The notes below the pieces were generated by a model. It did no database searches. It worked only from the letters and a program-made list of their open reading frames with translations, and had not been told where the DNA came from. Position numbers and translations under genes: made by a program. Positions 33,184 to 45,262 of a DNA stretch of 64,000 nucleotides are shown here, one piece after another; positions within the stretch are counted from its first letter, which is position 1; the number at the start of each line of letters is the position of its first letter. Source of the DNA: Sipunculus nudus (lineage: Eukaryota; Annelida; Sipuncula; Golfingiida; Sipunculidae). The DNA lies in assembly GCA_026874595.1 (NCBI GenBank), contig CM049312.1, positions 29,625,456 through 29,689,455 on the forward strand, in the 5' to 3' direction.

Positions 33184-35935
33184 TTTTTAGCTCAGCTGAC
33201 TTTCAGTCATGCTGAGCTATAGCAATCACTCTTTGTCCGTCGTCCGTCTGTCCGTCCGTCTGTCCGTCTGTCCGCTAACCTGGCACAAATCGTAACCGCT
33301 GGACTTAGAATCTTGTAACTTTACTTTCTGAGAGGTCAATGAAAAATCTCCTTGGAAACCAGAAATTAGGTCTCTGTTACCCATATCCTGCCAGCTATGG
33401 GGCCCCAAAGTACCCCCCAGAAAAGTAAAAAATTTCATACAAAACCTTCAATATCTCATTAACTACTTGACTGATGGTCATGATTTTTGGCATACATATT
33501 GATCATGAGATGTTCCATCACTTCCTGAGGACTGGTGGCGCCACCTGTATTTTTCGATTTTTTACGAATTTTTTTCTCTATTTTTGATACCTTTAAAAAT
33601 GTGAACATCTGTTAACAAGGCACAAATCGTAACGACTGGACCTAGAATCTTCATTCTCGACACACTGAGAGACCTATGAAAAGTCTCCATGGAAACCAGA
33701 AATTAGGTCTCTGTTACCCATAATATCCTTGCAGCTATGGGGCCCCAAAGTACCCCCCAGAGTAGTCAAAAATTTCATACAAAAACTTCAATATCTCAAT
33801 AACTACATCACTGATGGTCATGATTTTTGGCATACATATTGATCAAGAGGTGTTTCATCAGTTCTTGCAGACTGGTGGCACAACCTGTATTTGTTCGGGG
33901 TTTTTTTTTACGATTTTTTCCTCTATTTTTGAGACCTTTAAGGATGCTGTCATCTGTTAGCGTGGCACAAATCGTAACAACTGGACCTAGAATCTTCATT
34001 CTCAAAACACTGAGAGACCTATGAAAAGTCTCCATGGAAACCAGAAATTAGGTCTTTGTTACCCAACCCTAGAGCTATGGGGCCCCAAAGTACCCCCCAG
34101 AGTAGTCAAAAATTTCATACAAAATCTTCAATATCTCAATAACTACAACACTGATGGTCATGATTTTTGGCATACATATGGATCATGAGCTGTTCCATCA
34201 GTTTCTGCAGACTGGGTGCGCCACCTCTATTTTTTTCAAATTTTTACGAATTTTTTTTCTCTTTTTTTGAGACCTTTAAAGATGTGGTTATCTGTCAACA
34301 GGGTACAAATTGCAACAACTGGACCTAGAAACTTCATTCTTGTCATACAAGGAGGCCCATGAAGAGTGCCTGTGGAAACTTGAAATTAGGTCTCTGTTAC
34401 CCATATCCTTCAAGCTATAGGACTCTGAAGTATCCCTCAGAATAATGGACAATTTGATACAAAAGCTGAAGTATCTGAAAAACTAATGCAGATATCACCA
34501 TGATTCTTTGCATGGATATTGACCATTAAGTGTTTTTATTAGTTTCTGCAGACTGGTGGAGCCACCTGTATTTTTGTATCCTCCAAAACGAAGTTTTGCA
34601 GATACTATGTTTTTGACCGGGTTCCTCCGCCGCCGCCACGTTTGTTTCCAGAGAGCTCTTCTGAGAAAAATGGACCGATATTTCCGAAACTTACACTAAT
34701 TATCTAGTCACATGCGAACTAGTGCCTAACCAATTTGTGTTGACCTCTGACCTTTCCCCTCTCTCCAGCGTCCATTTGTGCGTCTGATCCACACATAAAC
34801 CCTCATATCTCGGGAACCGTTTGACCAATCAGGAAATAAAATTTATACAAATGTAGCCCTTGGATTGCTTTATAACATACACAAAAATGGTGGCGCCACC
34901 TGTAACCATGTTTGCACAGTGTCCATCTGTTCATCTGCCTTGGGTTAAAATCACTCATATCTCTGCAGTGAATTGACTAATTCACCTGAAATTCGGCATG
35001 CATATACATCCAGGATAGCTTTCTTGATTTTATGACAGATGGCGCCACCTACATTCATGTTCACGCTGATCACATCCAAGCTCATATCTCAGGAACCGTT
35101 TGACCGATTGGGTCAAAATTTTGCATGTGTATAGATATCACATAGCTCTTTATCATACGCAAAACTGGTGGCGCCACCTGCAACCATTTTTGCACAGCGT
35201 CTGTCTGTTTTCTGCTGTGGGATAATGTCACTCATATCTCGGCAGTGGTTTGACATATCTGCCTAAAATTTTGCAGTTTTATACATCCTGGATAGCTTTC
35301 TTGATTTAATGACAGGTGGCGCCACCTACATTCTAGTTTATGCTGCAGACATCCGAGCTCATATCTCGGGAACGTTTGAACGATTGGGCCAAAATTTTCC
35401 ATGTGTATAGATCTCACATAGGTCTTTATCATACACAAAACTGGAGGGGCCACCTGCAACCATTTTTGCACAGCGTCTGTCTGTTTGTCTGCCGTCGGCT
35501 AAAATCACTCATATACATGTAGTGGTTTGACTTTTCTGCCTATAATTTTGCATATGTATACAACTTGGACAGCTTTCTGGATTTGTGGTAGGTGGCACAA
35601 CCTACATACACATTTAGGCTGCAGACATCCATGCTAATATGCAACATGCCTTACTCTATTTCCCCTTGCCACTCAATCCATGCCTCACTTCAACCGTTCC
35701 ACTCTGATTTTGGCGGATACACGTAGTCACTTGTCGGCTACCCGTATTCTAGTTTTTAAAGTTTACACATTTTTTCTCTATTTTTGAGATATATAAATAC
35801 AGACTAAATCTTGGCCTGTTGGTTAATCTGTTTGATGCTTCAGTTGAATGGGTATATACTACCATTCTGATGATAAAATTTCCTTTAGCGAATCTCTTCC
35901 CAGTCAGCTGAGCGTCATGACCCATGGGTCACTTG
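33184..35935 (+). mobile_element. Helentron/HINE-like element (family 2), inner copy
   Basis: Starts TTTTTAGCTCAGCTGAC with CATGCTGAGCTATAGC following. Ends with GTCAGCTGAGCGTCATGACC, the palindrome TGACCCATGGGTCA (35918-35931) and CTTG. It lies inside the outer family-2 array and itself contains the family-1 insertion at 34579-35752. The flanks do not rejoin to a perfect monomer (about 45 bases are missing), so nested insertion with deletion or an unequal exchange are both possible. Confidence 0.55.
34579..35752 (+). mobile_element. Intact-looking Helitron-like element (family 1)
   Basis: 1,174 bases beginning TCCTCCAAAACGAAGTTTTG after a host A. It ends with an imperfect hairpin (GGATACACGTAGTC / GGCTACCCGTATTC) plus CTAG before a host T. 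TC...CTAG in an A|T target with a 3' hairpin is the classic Helitron signature. The interior has ~295-bp monomers with GGTGGCGCCACC. A paralogous uninterrupted site lies at 37913-37960. There is no protein-coding frame. Confidence 0.65.
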
Positions 35936-36002
35936 TTACGAATTCTTTTCTCTATTTTTGAGACCTTTAAAAATGTGAACATCTGTTAACAGGGCACAAA
36001 TC

Positions 36003-37320
36003 GTAAAGACTGGACCTAGATTCTTCATTCTTGACATTCTGAGAGACCTATGAAAAGTCTCCACGGAAACCAGAAATTAGGTCTCTGTTACCGATATCCT
36101 TCGAGCTATGGGGCCCCAAAGTACCACCCAGAATAGTAAAATTTTCATAAAAACTTCCATATCTGATTAACTACATCACTGATGGTCATGATTTTTGGCA
36201 TACATATTAATAATGAGATGTTTCATCAGTTTCTGCAGACTGGTGGCGCCACCTGTATTTTTCAAATTTTTACAATTTGTTTCTCTATTTTTGAGACCTT
36301 TAAGGATGTAGTTATCTGTCTATAGGGTTCAAAATGTAACCACTGGACCTAGATTCTTCATTCTTGACACACAGGGTGACCCATGAAAAGTCTCCATGGA
36401 AACCTGAAATAAGGTCTCTGTTACCCATATCCTTTGAGCTGTGGCACTCCAAAGTACAGCTCAGAATAATGGAAAATTTGATACAAAAGCTGAAGTATCT
36501 GAACAACTAATGCAGAGATCACGATAATTGTTTGCATATATATTGATCATGGATTGTTTCATGAATTTCCGCAGCCTGGGTGCACCACCTCTATTTTTTA
36601 TTTTTTAAGAATTTTTTTCACTATTTTTGAGACCTTTAAAGATGTGGACATATGTTAACAGGGCACAAATCGTAAAGACTGGACCTAGAATCTTCATTCT
36701 TGACATTCTGAGAGCCTATGAAAAGTCTCCACGGAAACCAGAAATTAGGTCTCTGTTACCGATATCCTTCGAGCTATGGGGCCCCAAAGTACCACCCAGA
36801 ATAGTAAAAATTTTCATAAAAACTTCAATATCTGATTAACTACATCACTGATGGTCATGATTTTTGGCATACATATTAATAATGAGATGTTTCATCAGTT
36901 TCTGCAGACTGGTGGCGCCACCTGTATTTTTCAAATTTTTACAATTTGTTTCTCTATTTTTGAGACCTTTAAGGATGTAGTTATCTGTCTATAGGGTTCA
37001 AAATGTAACCACTGGACCTAGATTCTTCATTCTTGACACACAGGGTGACCCATGAAAAGTCTCCATGGAAACCTGAAATAAGGTCTCTGTTACCCATATC
37101 CTTTGAGCTGTGGCACTCCAAAGTACAGCTCAGAATAATGGAAAATTTGATACAAAAGCTGAAGTATCTGAACAACTAATGCAGAGATCACCATAATTGT
37201 TTGCATATATATTGATCATGGATTGTTTCATGAATTTCCGCAGCCTGGGTGCACCACCTCTATTTTTTATTTTTTAAGAATTTTTTTCACTATTTTTGAG
37301 ACCTTTAAAGATGTGGACAT
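36003..37320 (+). repeat. Recent 669-bp higher-order duplication in the array
   Basis: Positions from about 36003 to 36650 recur 669 bases downstream with very few differences. For example, the same 64-codon open frame appears on the minus strand at 36312-36506 and 36981-37175, and the variant GGGTGCACCACCTC occurs at 36577 and 37246. Confidence 0.85.
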
Positions 37321-38699
37321 ATGTTAACAGGGCACAAATCGTAAAGACTGGACCTAGAATCTTCATTCTTGACATTCTGAGAGGCCTATGAAAAGTCTCC
37401 ATGGAAACCAGAAATTAGGTCTCTGTTACCCATATCCTTTGAGCTGTATGGCTCCAAAATACTTCCCAGAAAAATGAAAAATTTGATACAAAAACTCCAG
37501 TATCTCAATAACTACAACACTGATGCTCATGATTTGTGGCATACATATTGATCATGACATGTTCTATCAGTTTTAGCAGACTGGGTGTGCCACCTCTATT
37601 TTTTTTCAAATTTTTACCAATTATTTTCTCTATTTTTGAGACCTTTAATGATGTGGTTATCTGTCAACAGGGTACAAATTGTAACAACTGGACCTAGAAT
37701 CGTCATTCTTGTCATGCAAGGAGGCCCATGAAAAGTGTCTATGGAAACCTGAAATTAGGTCTCTGTTACCCATATCCTTCAAGCTATAGGACTCCAAAGT
37801 ATCCCTCAGAATAATGGAAAATTTGATACAAACGCTGAAGTATCTGAACAACTAATCCAGAGACCACCATGCTTCTTTGCATGGATATTGACCATATAGT
37901 GTTTTTATTAGTTACTGGTGGAGCCACCTGTATTTTTTTTAAAGTTTACGCATTTTTTCTCTATTTTTGAGATATATTAATACAGACAGAATCTCAGCCT
38001 GTTGGTTAATCTCTTTGATGCTTCAGTTGAATGGTTATATACTACCATTCAGATGATAAAATTTCCTTTCGCAAATCTCTTCCCAGTCAGCTGAGCGTCA
38101 TGACCCATGGGTCACTTGTTCTCGATTGTGGTTTGGTATCTCGGCCATAAATTTTGCATGTTCATCCATCTTGGGTAGATTTCTCATTCACGAGACCAGT
38201 GGCGCCACCTACAGTCCATTTCATCTAGTATACATCTGTAGGTCAGTTTTTGGTGAAAAATGCAAATATATGAGGAGTTTCAATCAATTGGCATCTCTGA
38301 TGCCATACATTTGGAGTCGTGTCATGTCAGGAACATTCAATGCCTTACTTTACCCCTGCCTCTGTAAAATTGGAGGATACCTGTAGTCGCTTGTCGACTG
38401 CCCATTTTCTAGTTCTATTATGATAAAAGTAAGGAGAAATTTAAAGAGATAGGGATGAGATACCTATCTGCTATAGTTTTGTAATTTATGTGTGATCTAA
38501 CAACACAATATTAAAGGGACAAAATGTGCATTTTTTTTCAGGAAAGATTGCGCCTATGCTGCTAATTTATTTCACATATATTTACTTCCATCTCCTACAT
38601 CGTTCAAAGTCAATTTAAGGCAATTATTTTGTATCAGGCGCCTTTAAATAGATATTCAGGACCTTTCAGATCGCACTGTCCTTCATATATGTCATACAT

Positions 38700-38940
38700 T
38701 AAATAAATAAACTTAATTTATTTTACATTGTACAACTAGTTATAATAACTAATATGAGGCACTCTCCATGGCTCGGATGATGGCGCTCAGTAGTCGGTAA
38801 AGGTGGAAGACCCGGAGTAAAACCATCGGCCTTGGAAGGCCAACTACTACCCACTCTCATAGGGAATCGAACCTGGGTCGCCCTCTCCTTGCGTTTTACC
38901 ACTCAGCTGTCAAGGCCCCGGCAAGGTTTGACCTCGGGTC
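38700..38940 (-). mobile_element. tRNA-derived SINE, type 2 (minus strand)
   Basis: Read on the minus strand: box A TGACAGCTGAGTGGTAAAAC, box B AGGTTCGATTCCC, then CTATGAGAGTGGGT, ACTCCGGGTCTTCCACC and the tail GTACAATGTAAAATAAA. The blocks match the SINE at 8740-8995. This copy has the better preserved Pol III boxes. Confidence 0.75.
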
Positions 38941-40560
38941 CCTCCATGCAAACAGGAAATTATGATTTTTTTTTTGGAAAGATCGCCCGTTTTCTTAAAA
39001 CTGATATGACGTCGTAACTTTCAAATGACAGCATATTTTAGTGTGTATTTTTTATGTTGCAATACAAACATCCCTTTATTAATATGAACCCTTAAAAGTT
39101 GATGATGACAAAGTGATTTATTGAGTGACATTCAGTGTGCATGGGCTTTTAATCTGCTGGCTTGGATTACTTTAAGTTCTCTAAGATGACAAGTTGTGCT
39201 TATTGTTTGTGAATATTTTATCTCTTTAAATGATCAAATGAAAGAAGAAGACATGAGAGTTTGAACATGTCTGCCGAAGTGACACAAATATCTGCTGGCA
39301 AAATTTAAAGGGAAACACTTTAATAAGAAATATAGTTATTCACCTGATTAAACAATTAACTATGTTGGTGAAAGTGTATTGAGTGCAAAATTATATTATT
39401 AGTTATACAAGGTTGAGCATGTACTTGAGAATTTGCTAGTAACCAATGAATGATGGCTGTAATTTGATAGGCGTCATTGATTTCGTGAAACTGACTCTGT
39501 CGAGGCATGTATGGAATGGCTGGCGGCATGAAATTGACCAGGGGAAGGTATGCAGATCAGTTTCAAAACAAAGACATGAGTCACTCCCGCCATCCCTCTA
39601 TAGGGAGCCAGGTTCCATCGTTATTTCCGTCATAATCTCAATAGCAAGGGATCATTCATTATTTTAGAGTTTCACTCACTGGGACATCAAATTCTATCAC
39701 ACAGGGCGGGTGTTTTTCACTGCGGCATGGAATGAGTAATTGCCATATCACGGGAGGGAATGTTAAAAGTGAACAACCCAATTAGAGGAGTGATCTTAAT
39801 TGTTTGTCCCGTGTTTTATCGACGCTGAATTCCAGGGATAAGGGACAAAGGAATGACGCCCTTAGCTGTCCGAAGATGTCTCTTAACAACACACACCTAT
39901 TGTGAGGGATCTGGCCATATGGGGTGGGAGGCATGGTTAAGCTTATGATGTCAGGGTTTCCCCAAGTTCTGCATTCGATTTTTTCATCATCTATAATGAA
40001 AGTTTGCATATCATGTGAATGTTTTGCGCATTTATACTGCGACACAATAGCAGTAGAAGGATTTTAAGCTCTGCAATAGTTATCCTTAATAATCTCTTTA
40101 AATTATTTCCGGGAAATTTGTTGGCGCATGTGTGATGCGGCTGAGGTAATTAAAGCAAAAAATGAAGAATTACATCGTAATATTCCCTTTTAATAAAGTA
40201 TATTAAAGCCAGAACGTTCTTGTATTCGTTCTCAGTGAACATTAGTGTATATTTAAATGTTCAGCCATCCAACCATGGCAGTCTTCTCAAATTATAGTTA
40301 AAGTAATTTAATTAAAGTAATGAGACTTCTGCACAGAAGAAATTTATGAACTAGAAATCTGCATTCAAACGAATGCAAGCCTTCGCCATTCACCTATTCG
40401 GTCCATATTCCCAGGTTCATTCGTGCAAAAGTGACTGTATACATTTGTGAATATTCCCTGATGACGTTCCTGGACCCGGATCATGTGCCGGGTCAACACC
40501 CAAATCTCATCCATTCTTTATTGGCCCATTCCCAAAATGTCCTGAAAATATAATGAGATT
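38941..40560. other. Intergenic, nothing recognised
   Basis: No coding exon, repeat family or RNA gene could be supported in this interval. Short open frames near 39446 and 39782 lack recognisable features. Confidence 0.45.
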
Positions 40561-40564
40561 CCGT

Positions 40565-40960
40565 TCATGATTACGAGAGTGATGATGTGAGCAAATTAAC
40601 ACACAAACCAACACGAACGGGGAGGAACGCCTACCCTCATGAGGGAGACAATCTGCGATACGTCTCCGATCACCTCCGCAATATCAACACACGTAGCGTA
40701 AGGTGTACGCGATATTACGTAGAGCGCACGTGCGAACAACGTTTATTATAGGCAACCCTCGCGCAGTTTGCGCGATCTTTCTGTCTTACGTTCAGAACCA
40801 CCCTTCCGCCATAGGTCGTTTCCACTCAAATCGAACCTCCTCCTGTTGTGGTTCAGATCATGCTGTATAAGTTTCACTTCTGCCTTTCTACCCACGCAAA
40901 CGCAGCGTAAAATAGTGCACACGTACCGCTACCTCGGCATTACGTAAACGGTTTCATCGT
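40565..40960. other. CpG-dense patch
   Basis: Many CpG dinucleotides (ACACGTAGCGTAAG, TACGCGATATTACG, GAGCGCACGTGCGAAC, CTCGCGCAGTTTGCGCGATC) stand out against AT-rich, CpG-poor flanks. Whether it is a promoter, an unmethylated relic or a recent insertion is not evident. Confidence 0.45.
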
Positions 40961-41299
40961 ATACCAGATGTAATCCAGACGCATCGCACACGTAGAGTCA
41001 TATGTAAATCCGGCTAGGTGTCTACTAGTAACAGATGACTTCAGATACGAGCGAAATATAACCGAGGGAGTCTCCTCAACAAAAACGTTGACTGTTTTAC
41101 ATAATTTGCTGATATTCAGTCCGCTGGAACAAAATCTTATGTCAACCATCTTCCACTTGCCCCTTCTGATAGCTGTGTTGGGGCATTTTAATTTTCTGTT
41201 ATCCTGATGTAACGGTTTGATGCAAATGAGGATGACTAAATAATCTTTCAGATTCAGTAATGGTTGACTGACTCTGATGAAAAATGTTATCATATCTCA

Positions 41300-42400
41300 T
41301 GATATATTAGGGTGTTTACTGAGATAATGAAATATTTGGTTATTACCTATTATATATACCGTGGTATTGAAATATAGTAGTAGAAAAGTGAAGTCGGTGC
41401 CAGAGCTGGTCACGTTAAAATCCGACACGGTCGGATCCGCACCAGCTCCCTCAGCAACGACAAGGAGGACACGATGATTTTGTGGTTAGTCCGGTCTTGA
41501 AAGGCAAAAGTAGAGGATACTGATAGAATGAATGAGCGACAGACGTTGAAATGCCACACCAAGCCAAGCGCAAATGAATCCAAGACACCTCCCCAGGTCA
41601 GCTCCAGATCACCAGGCACCGGGTCCAAGAAGCGAAGTCGGACGAGCAAGCAAAGCAGTAGCAACCAAGCCCACTCCGCGCAGAACGCCTGTACACCGCC
41701 TTCACCCGCATGCAGACAGTGCGGCCTTGTCCAGAACTGTCTAGAACGTTAGAGAGCGATCATTAGTTATCGTCATCAGCCCGGTCATGAAATGTGTAAG
41801 CAGTGAAAAGATCTAGAAATTTCTGGCATCTGATATGCCGTAGTATCCGCAGAAAATTAAGGCCCTCTCCTTCTGAAGCATATATATTGACATTAACAAG
41901 TCAAAGAACACCGGGGTCATGATCACACATTTCTTAACTTGTCCGACAACCCTGTGGAAACAATTCTTGTATCGAATTTGAAATACATATACGCAGATAT
42001 TCAAAGATATTGGCCTAAGGAAATCCTTTATTTTCGCGGATTTTATCTTTAAAAACCAAGTTCAATTCCACTAGTCCTCGAAACAAAATATGAGATCTTG
42101 GTGAAAACATTTTTGTGGCTGTCAAATTCGAGGGAAAAATAAGTAGTACTTAAAAGTTATGGGGTTAACAAAAATACTATATATTCACAGATTGGACCTT
42201 GAAGACCAAGCTCTATGCTACCAGTTTTAAAAAATGTCTGAGGTCTTGTTGAAAACTAAATAAATCACAAAATTCACAAAAATGCAATATATTTACTGAT
42301 TTGACATTAAAGGTTAAAGTAAAGGATACTCGTACGCAACCTGCCATATGAGATCTTTCATTTTGAATTTCAGAAATATATACCTTAAATTGAAAAATAT
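41300..42400. other. Intergenic, one orphan open frame
   Basis: A CpG-richer, GC-richer segment at 41395-41760 contains a 74-codon plus-strand frame (41528-41752). It is rich in Ser, Lys and Pro with four Cys near its end (NACTPPSPACRQCGLVQNC). It resembles no family I know. The rest shows nothing recognisable. Confidence 0.3.
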
Positions 42401-42404
42401 GTGT

Positions 42405-43624
42405 TCGCTGCGTTCGTCTACTAAGAACTCCTTGAGACCCTTGGATTTATCTTTCGGAAACCCGGCAAATTATTGGGTCACTTGTGAATTTGTGCTAACA
42501 AAGATTTGTGGCGCACCTGCAATCCTTTTCGCGTAATGTCCATCTGTGCGTCTTTTTCTAGTGATAATTGCATATATCTTTGGAGTGGTTTAATATAATG
42601 TGCTGAAATTGTGCATGTCCATGGCTCTTGGATACCTCCATATTGTACTCAAGACTGGTGGCGCCATCTGCAATAAGTTCAAGTGGCGTCCATCTGTGCG
42701 TTTGTTTTTAGTTAAAATCTTTCATATCTCAAGAAATTTTGCATGTCCATCCATCTTGAATAGCTTTTTTTGTACACACGACAGGTTTCGCCATCTATAA
42801 TCATGTATTGTAGAATACATACACGCATTAACTTCAGGAGTGGTTTGACGAATCCGCCTGATATTTAGTTTGTCCATAGATCTCTGATACCTTAATCTCA
42901 TATATAAAACTCTTGGCACCACTTCCAATCATTTTCGCGTAGTGTTTATCTATAAATCTGTTTTGGTGAAAATTCGATTAATCTAAGGACTGGATGAATG
43001 TACCAGCCTGAAATTTTGCCTGTTTCCCCGTCTTGGATAGCTTTGTTGCAAACCTGACATGTGGCGCCACCTACCATCCCGTTTTCATAGAATACATTGA
43101 TGCCCTTTTTCTCAGGAATGGTTTGGCGTATCGGTCAGAAATTTTGCATTTTCACCCATCTTTGGTAAATTTCTCGTACGTGAGACCGGTCGTGTCACCT
43201 ACGATCACGTATTTGTAGAATACATTCAGGCATTTTTCTCAGGAGTGCTTTAATGTAGCATCCATAAAAATTGCATGTCCAAAAACCTTGGGTTGCTTTA
43301 TCGTTTATACAAGACGTGTGGCGCCCCCTTCAATCGTTTATTTTTTTTGCATGATGTCAATTTGTCTATCTGTTTTGGGTGAAAATCACAGATATCTCCG
43401 GAATGGTTACCGTTTGATGTACTGGCCTGACATTGGGGATATACACATACCTTGGGTAAATTTCTCTTACGCGAGATTAGTGGCGCCACCTACAATCACG
43501 TATTTGTAGAATACATTTATGCATTTATCTCAGGAGGGGTTTAGTGTATCAGTCTGACATTTTGCATGTCCATAGATCTTGGGTTGCCTTATCCTGGAAA
43601 CAAGACTCGTGGCGTCACCTACAA

Positions 43625-43625
<1 letters not shown>
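42405..43625 (+). mobile_element. Family-1 Helitron-like fragment
   Basis: GAGACCCTTGGATTTATC and TTATTGGGTCACTTGTG align with the region just inside the family-1 5' end. They are followed by ~145-bp monomers with GTGGCGCCACCTAC, ATTTGTAGAATACATT and TCTCAGGAGTGGTTT. The 5' end is truncated, and the copy stops at a GA microsatellite without the CTAG hairpin end. Confidence 0.6.

Positions 43626-43627
<2 letters not shown>

Positions 43628-43680
<53 letters not shown>
43628..43680. repeat. (GA)n microsatellite
   Basis: Uninterrupted GA run. The serine/leucine-rich open frames across it are artefacts. Confidence 0.95.
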
Positions 43681-43682
<2 letters not shown>

Positions 43683-45072
43683 TGCAAGCAAGGACCCTCT
43701 GTGAGGTGGGAGGGTGAATGAACACATGACCCAACTTGATGTGGGATATAGGAGAGGACCGCAGGCTCCTGTTTGACGTTTGATGAGAGGACCGGGTTTG
43801 ATGCGGTCATACGAGAATCACGAGCAATCTGTTGACTTTGAGTCTTAACATATTCAGTACATTTAATATCTTGAGTTTTTGTCACCGAAATATAATTTCA
43901 ACTGTGAAGATGGCCTTTGAGTATACAAGAATATGCCGAAGTAATCATACCCCATACCTGTGTTTACAATGTCAGGTTAGGTAGAAAAGTGACTCCCTCT
44001 GAACAATTATTATCAATACTCAGAAAAAAAGGCCGTGCTGACCTAGTTTTAGGCTGAGAGAATTTGCCAATGGTTAGGCTAAATTTGAGGTCTGTAACTT
44101 TTACGGTTGCAAAACCTGCTCTGTTATGGGACATCTGCATGGGTGACGGAAGAGGGTCATCGCTAATGCTAGGTTTTCCTACAGTCAGCTGAGCTAGAAA
44201 ATCAAACAGGACCTCATTTATAAAATAAAAAAAGCTGCCTCCCATTCATATCAAACGAGGCAGTTGACATCTGCCTCAATACAAAGAAATTCAATCAGAA
44301 TCTAATATGTATTTATATTTGTAATCCTCCATCCCAGATTTATTAATTAAACGACTGAGACAAAACCCAGAAGTCAGTGTTGCTCAAAACCACATTTAAT
44401 GGATTAAATTACTTCACGCTCGACCTTTATTTCTCTTTCTTCACAGACTTCCAACAAAGCACTGAACAGGTGGGCCATTTTCTCCTCATGCTTTCAGCAA
44501 AACTGCTTCTAGCACAGGAAATGTTTACAGAACACAAAGGGGACATGCCAACCACTCTACGAAGACGTGTCATATATATATATTTTTTTTCAAATGCTTT
44601 CCTCCAAAGATCACATTTTCCACTGCGCTGTGTCAGATTTTCCATTACCCAGACAATCTCAGGGTGTCCAATGGCTTCTGCTCAATACAGGCCGTGTGGC
44701 TGACTTCTTGTTGCGAAGCACCTCAAGCTCCCGCAGACACATATAGCTGTAAAATTAACTTCAGAACAAGTGTTTACTGTGCAAAATGTGCCAGCCCCCA
44801 AAGTGATTTAGACGGCTCTGTGAAAAATTAGTTACCTACTAAATTGTGAAGAAAGTTGTACAAGCGCGTAACATGTTTGGTTTGTGGTTGCACTCACCAT
44901 CAGTTCCACGCACACACACACAAGATTCACACAAATCACTAATCATTCAATCAATCAGTTAATCAATCAATCGATCGGTCAGTTAAACAAAAAAAAAAAC
45001 AATAAAATACTCGAGTTTCCCTGTCGTCTATCTGTCTGGCTGTCTCTCACTTTTTTATGTCTCTGTTTCTAT

Positions 45073-45074
<2 letters not shown>
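43681..45074. other. Intergenic, nothing recognised
   Basis: No supported gene. A/T-rich sequence with a short ACAC run near 44910 and ATCAATCA repeats near 44940-44975. Confidence 0.45.

Positions 45075-45124
<50 letters not shown>
45075..45124. repeat. (TC)n microsatellite
   Basis: Uninterrupted TC run. Confidence 0.95.
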
Positions 45125-45127
<3 letters not shown>

Positions 45128-45144
45128 ATAAATACATATATACT

Positions 45145-45262
45145 AGGGTTGCAACAATGCATTAAGGAATATATGCATTGAATTGCAAGCCCTCGATTAA
45201 ATTGTGATCGATTATTAACCTCTGAATCGATTCGTTTCTATTATGTTTTTGCATGTACCATT
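45145..45262. mobile_element. Possible hAT-like end fragment
   Basis: CTAGGGTTGCAACAATGCAT followed by ATCGATT-type motifs (GTGATCGATTATTAACC, GAATCGATTCG) resembles ends of hAT-type MITEs. No matching second end was found. Confidence 0.3.

Larger units (their letters stand above)
31920..37970 (+). repeat. ~335-345-bp tandem satellite-like array
   Basis: Each monomer runs from CTGCAGACTGGTGGCGCCAC through a TTTTTACGAATTTTTTTCTC block, GGCACAAATCGTAA, CTCCATGGAAACCAGAAATT, GGGGCCCCAAAGTACCCCCC and ATGGTCATGATTTTTGGCAT. The palindrome recurs near 32172, 32516, 32855, 33531, 33870, 34215, 34553, 36240, 36577, 36909, 37246 and 37583. Some copies are mutated in it. Short open frames that reappear with similar peptides across this array are by-products of the repeat. 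Confidence 0.9.
31789..38118 (+). mobile_element. Helentron/HINE-like element (family 2), outer copy
   Basis: The 5' part reads CTCAGCTGAGCAATAGCGATC and CATGCTGAGCTATAGCGATC, then a TCCG-rich run. The 3' end reads CAGTCAGCTGAGCGTCATGA followed by the palindrome TGACCCATGGGTCA (38101-38114) and CTTG. Subterminal inverted repeats, a 3' stem-loop and a central tandem array are the architecture described for Helentron-associated elements such as DINE-1. The class is inferred. The 5' end is locally duplicated. Confidence 0.5.
31178..38412 (+). mobile_element. Outer Helitron-like element (family 1), heavily invaded
   Basis: The left end (GCCACCAAGACAGAGTTTTG) aligns with the 5' end of the intact family-1 copy at 34579, and the following ~150 bases also align (GTTTCC, TTTCCGAAAC, GGTCACATG blocks). 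The right end is an imperfect hairpin closing with CTAG at 38409-38412, followed by T, as in Helitron 3' ends. Inside are ~145-bp family-1 monomers (31330-31780 and 38125-38340) interrupted by a family-2 element. No Rep/helicase frame is present, so it would be non-autonomous. The Helitron assignment is inference from the termini. Confidence 0.5.

Noticed and set aside
36312..37851. Recurring ~64-residue peptides (MFRYFS...PIDR) on the minus strand as a small gene family
   Set aside because: They coincide exactly with the 335-bp non-coding monomers, vary with monomer divergence and begin and end at repeat landmarks.
41410..41664. Minus-strand 84-codon frame as a reverse-transcriptase fragment
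   Set aside because: No reverse-transcriptase motif is visible; the overlap with the plus frame is explained by locally high GC.
43530..43885. Ser/Leu-rich frames over the GA microsatellite
   Set aside because: Simple-repeat translation.
44377..44703. 108-codon plus-strand frame as an exon
   Set aside because: No family similarity, low-complexity stretches, and no supporting splice signals or neighbours.
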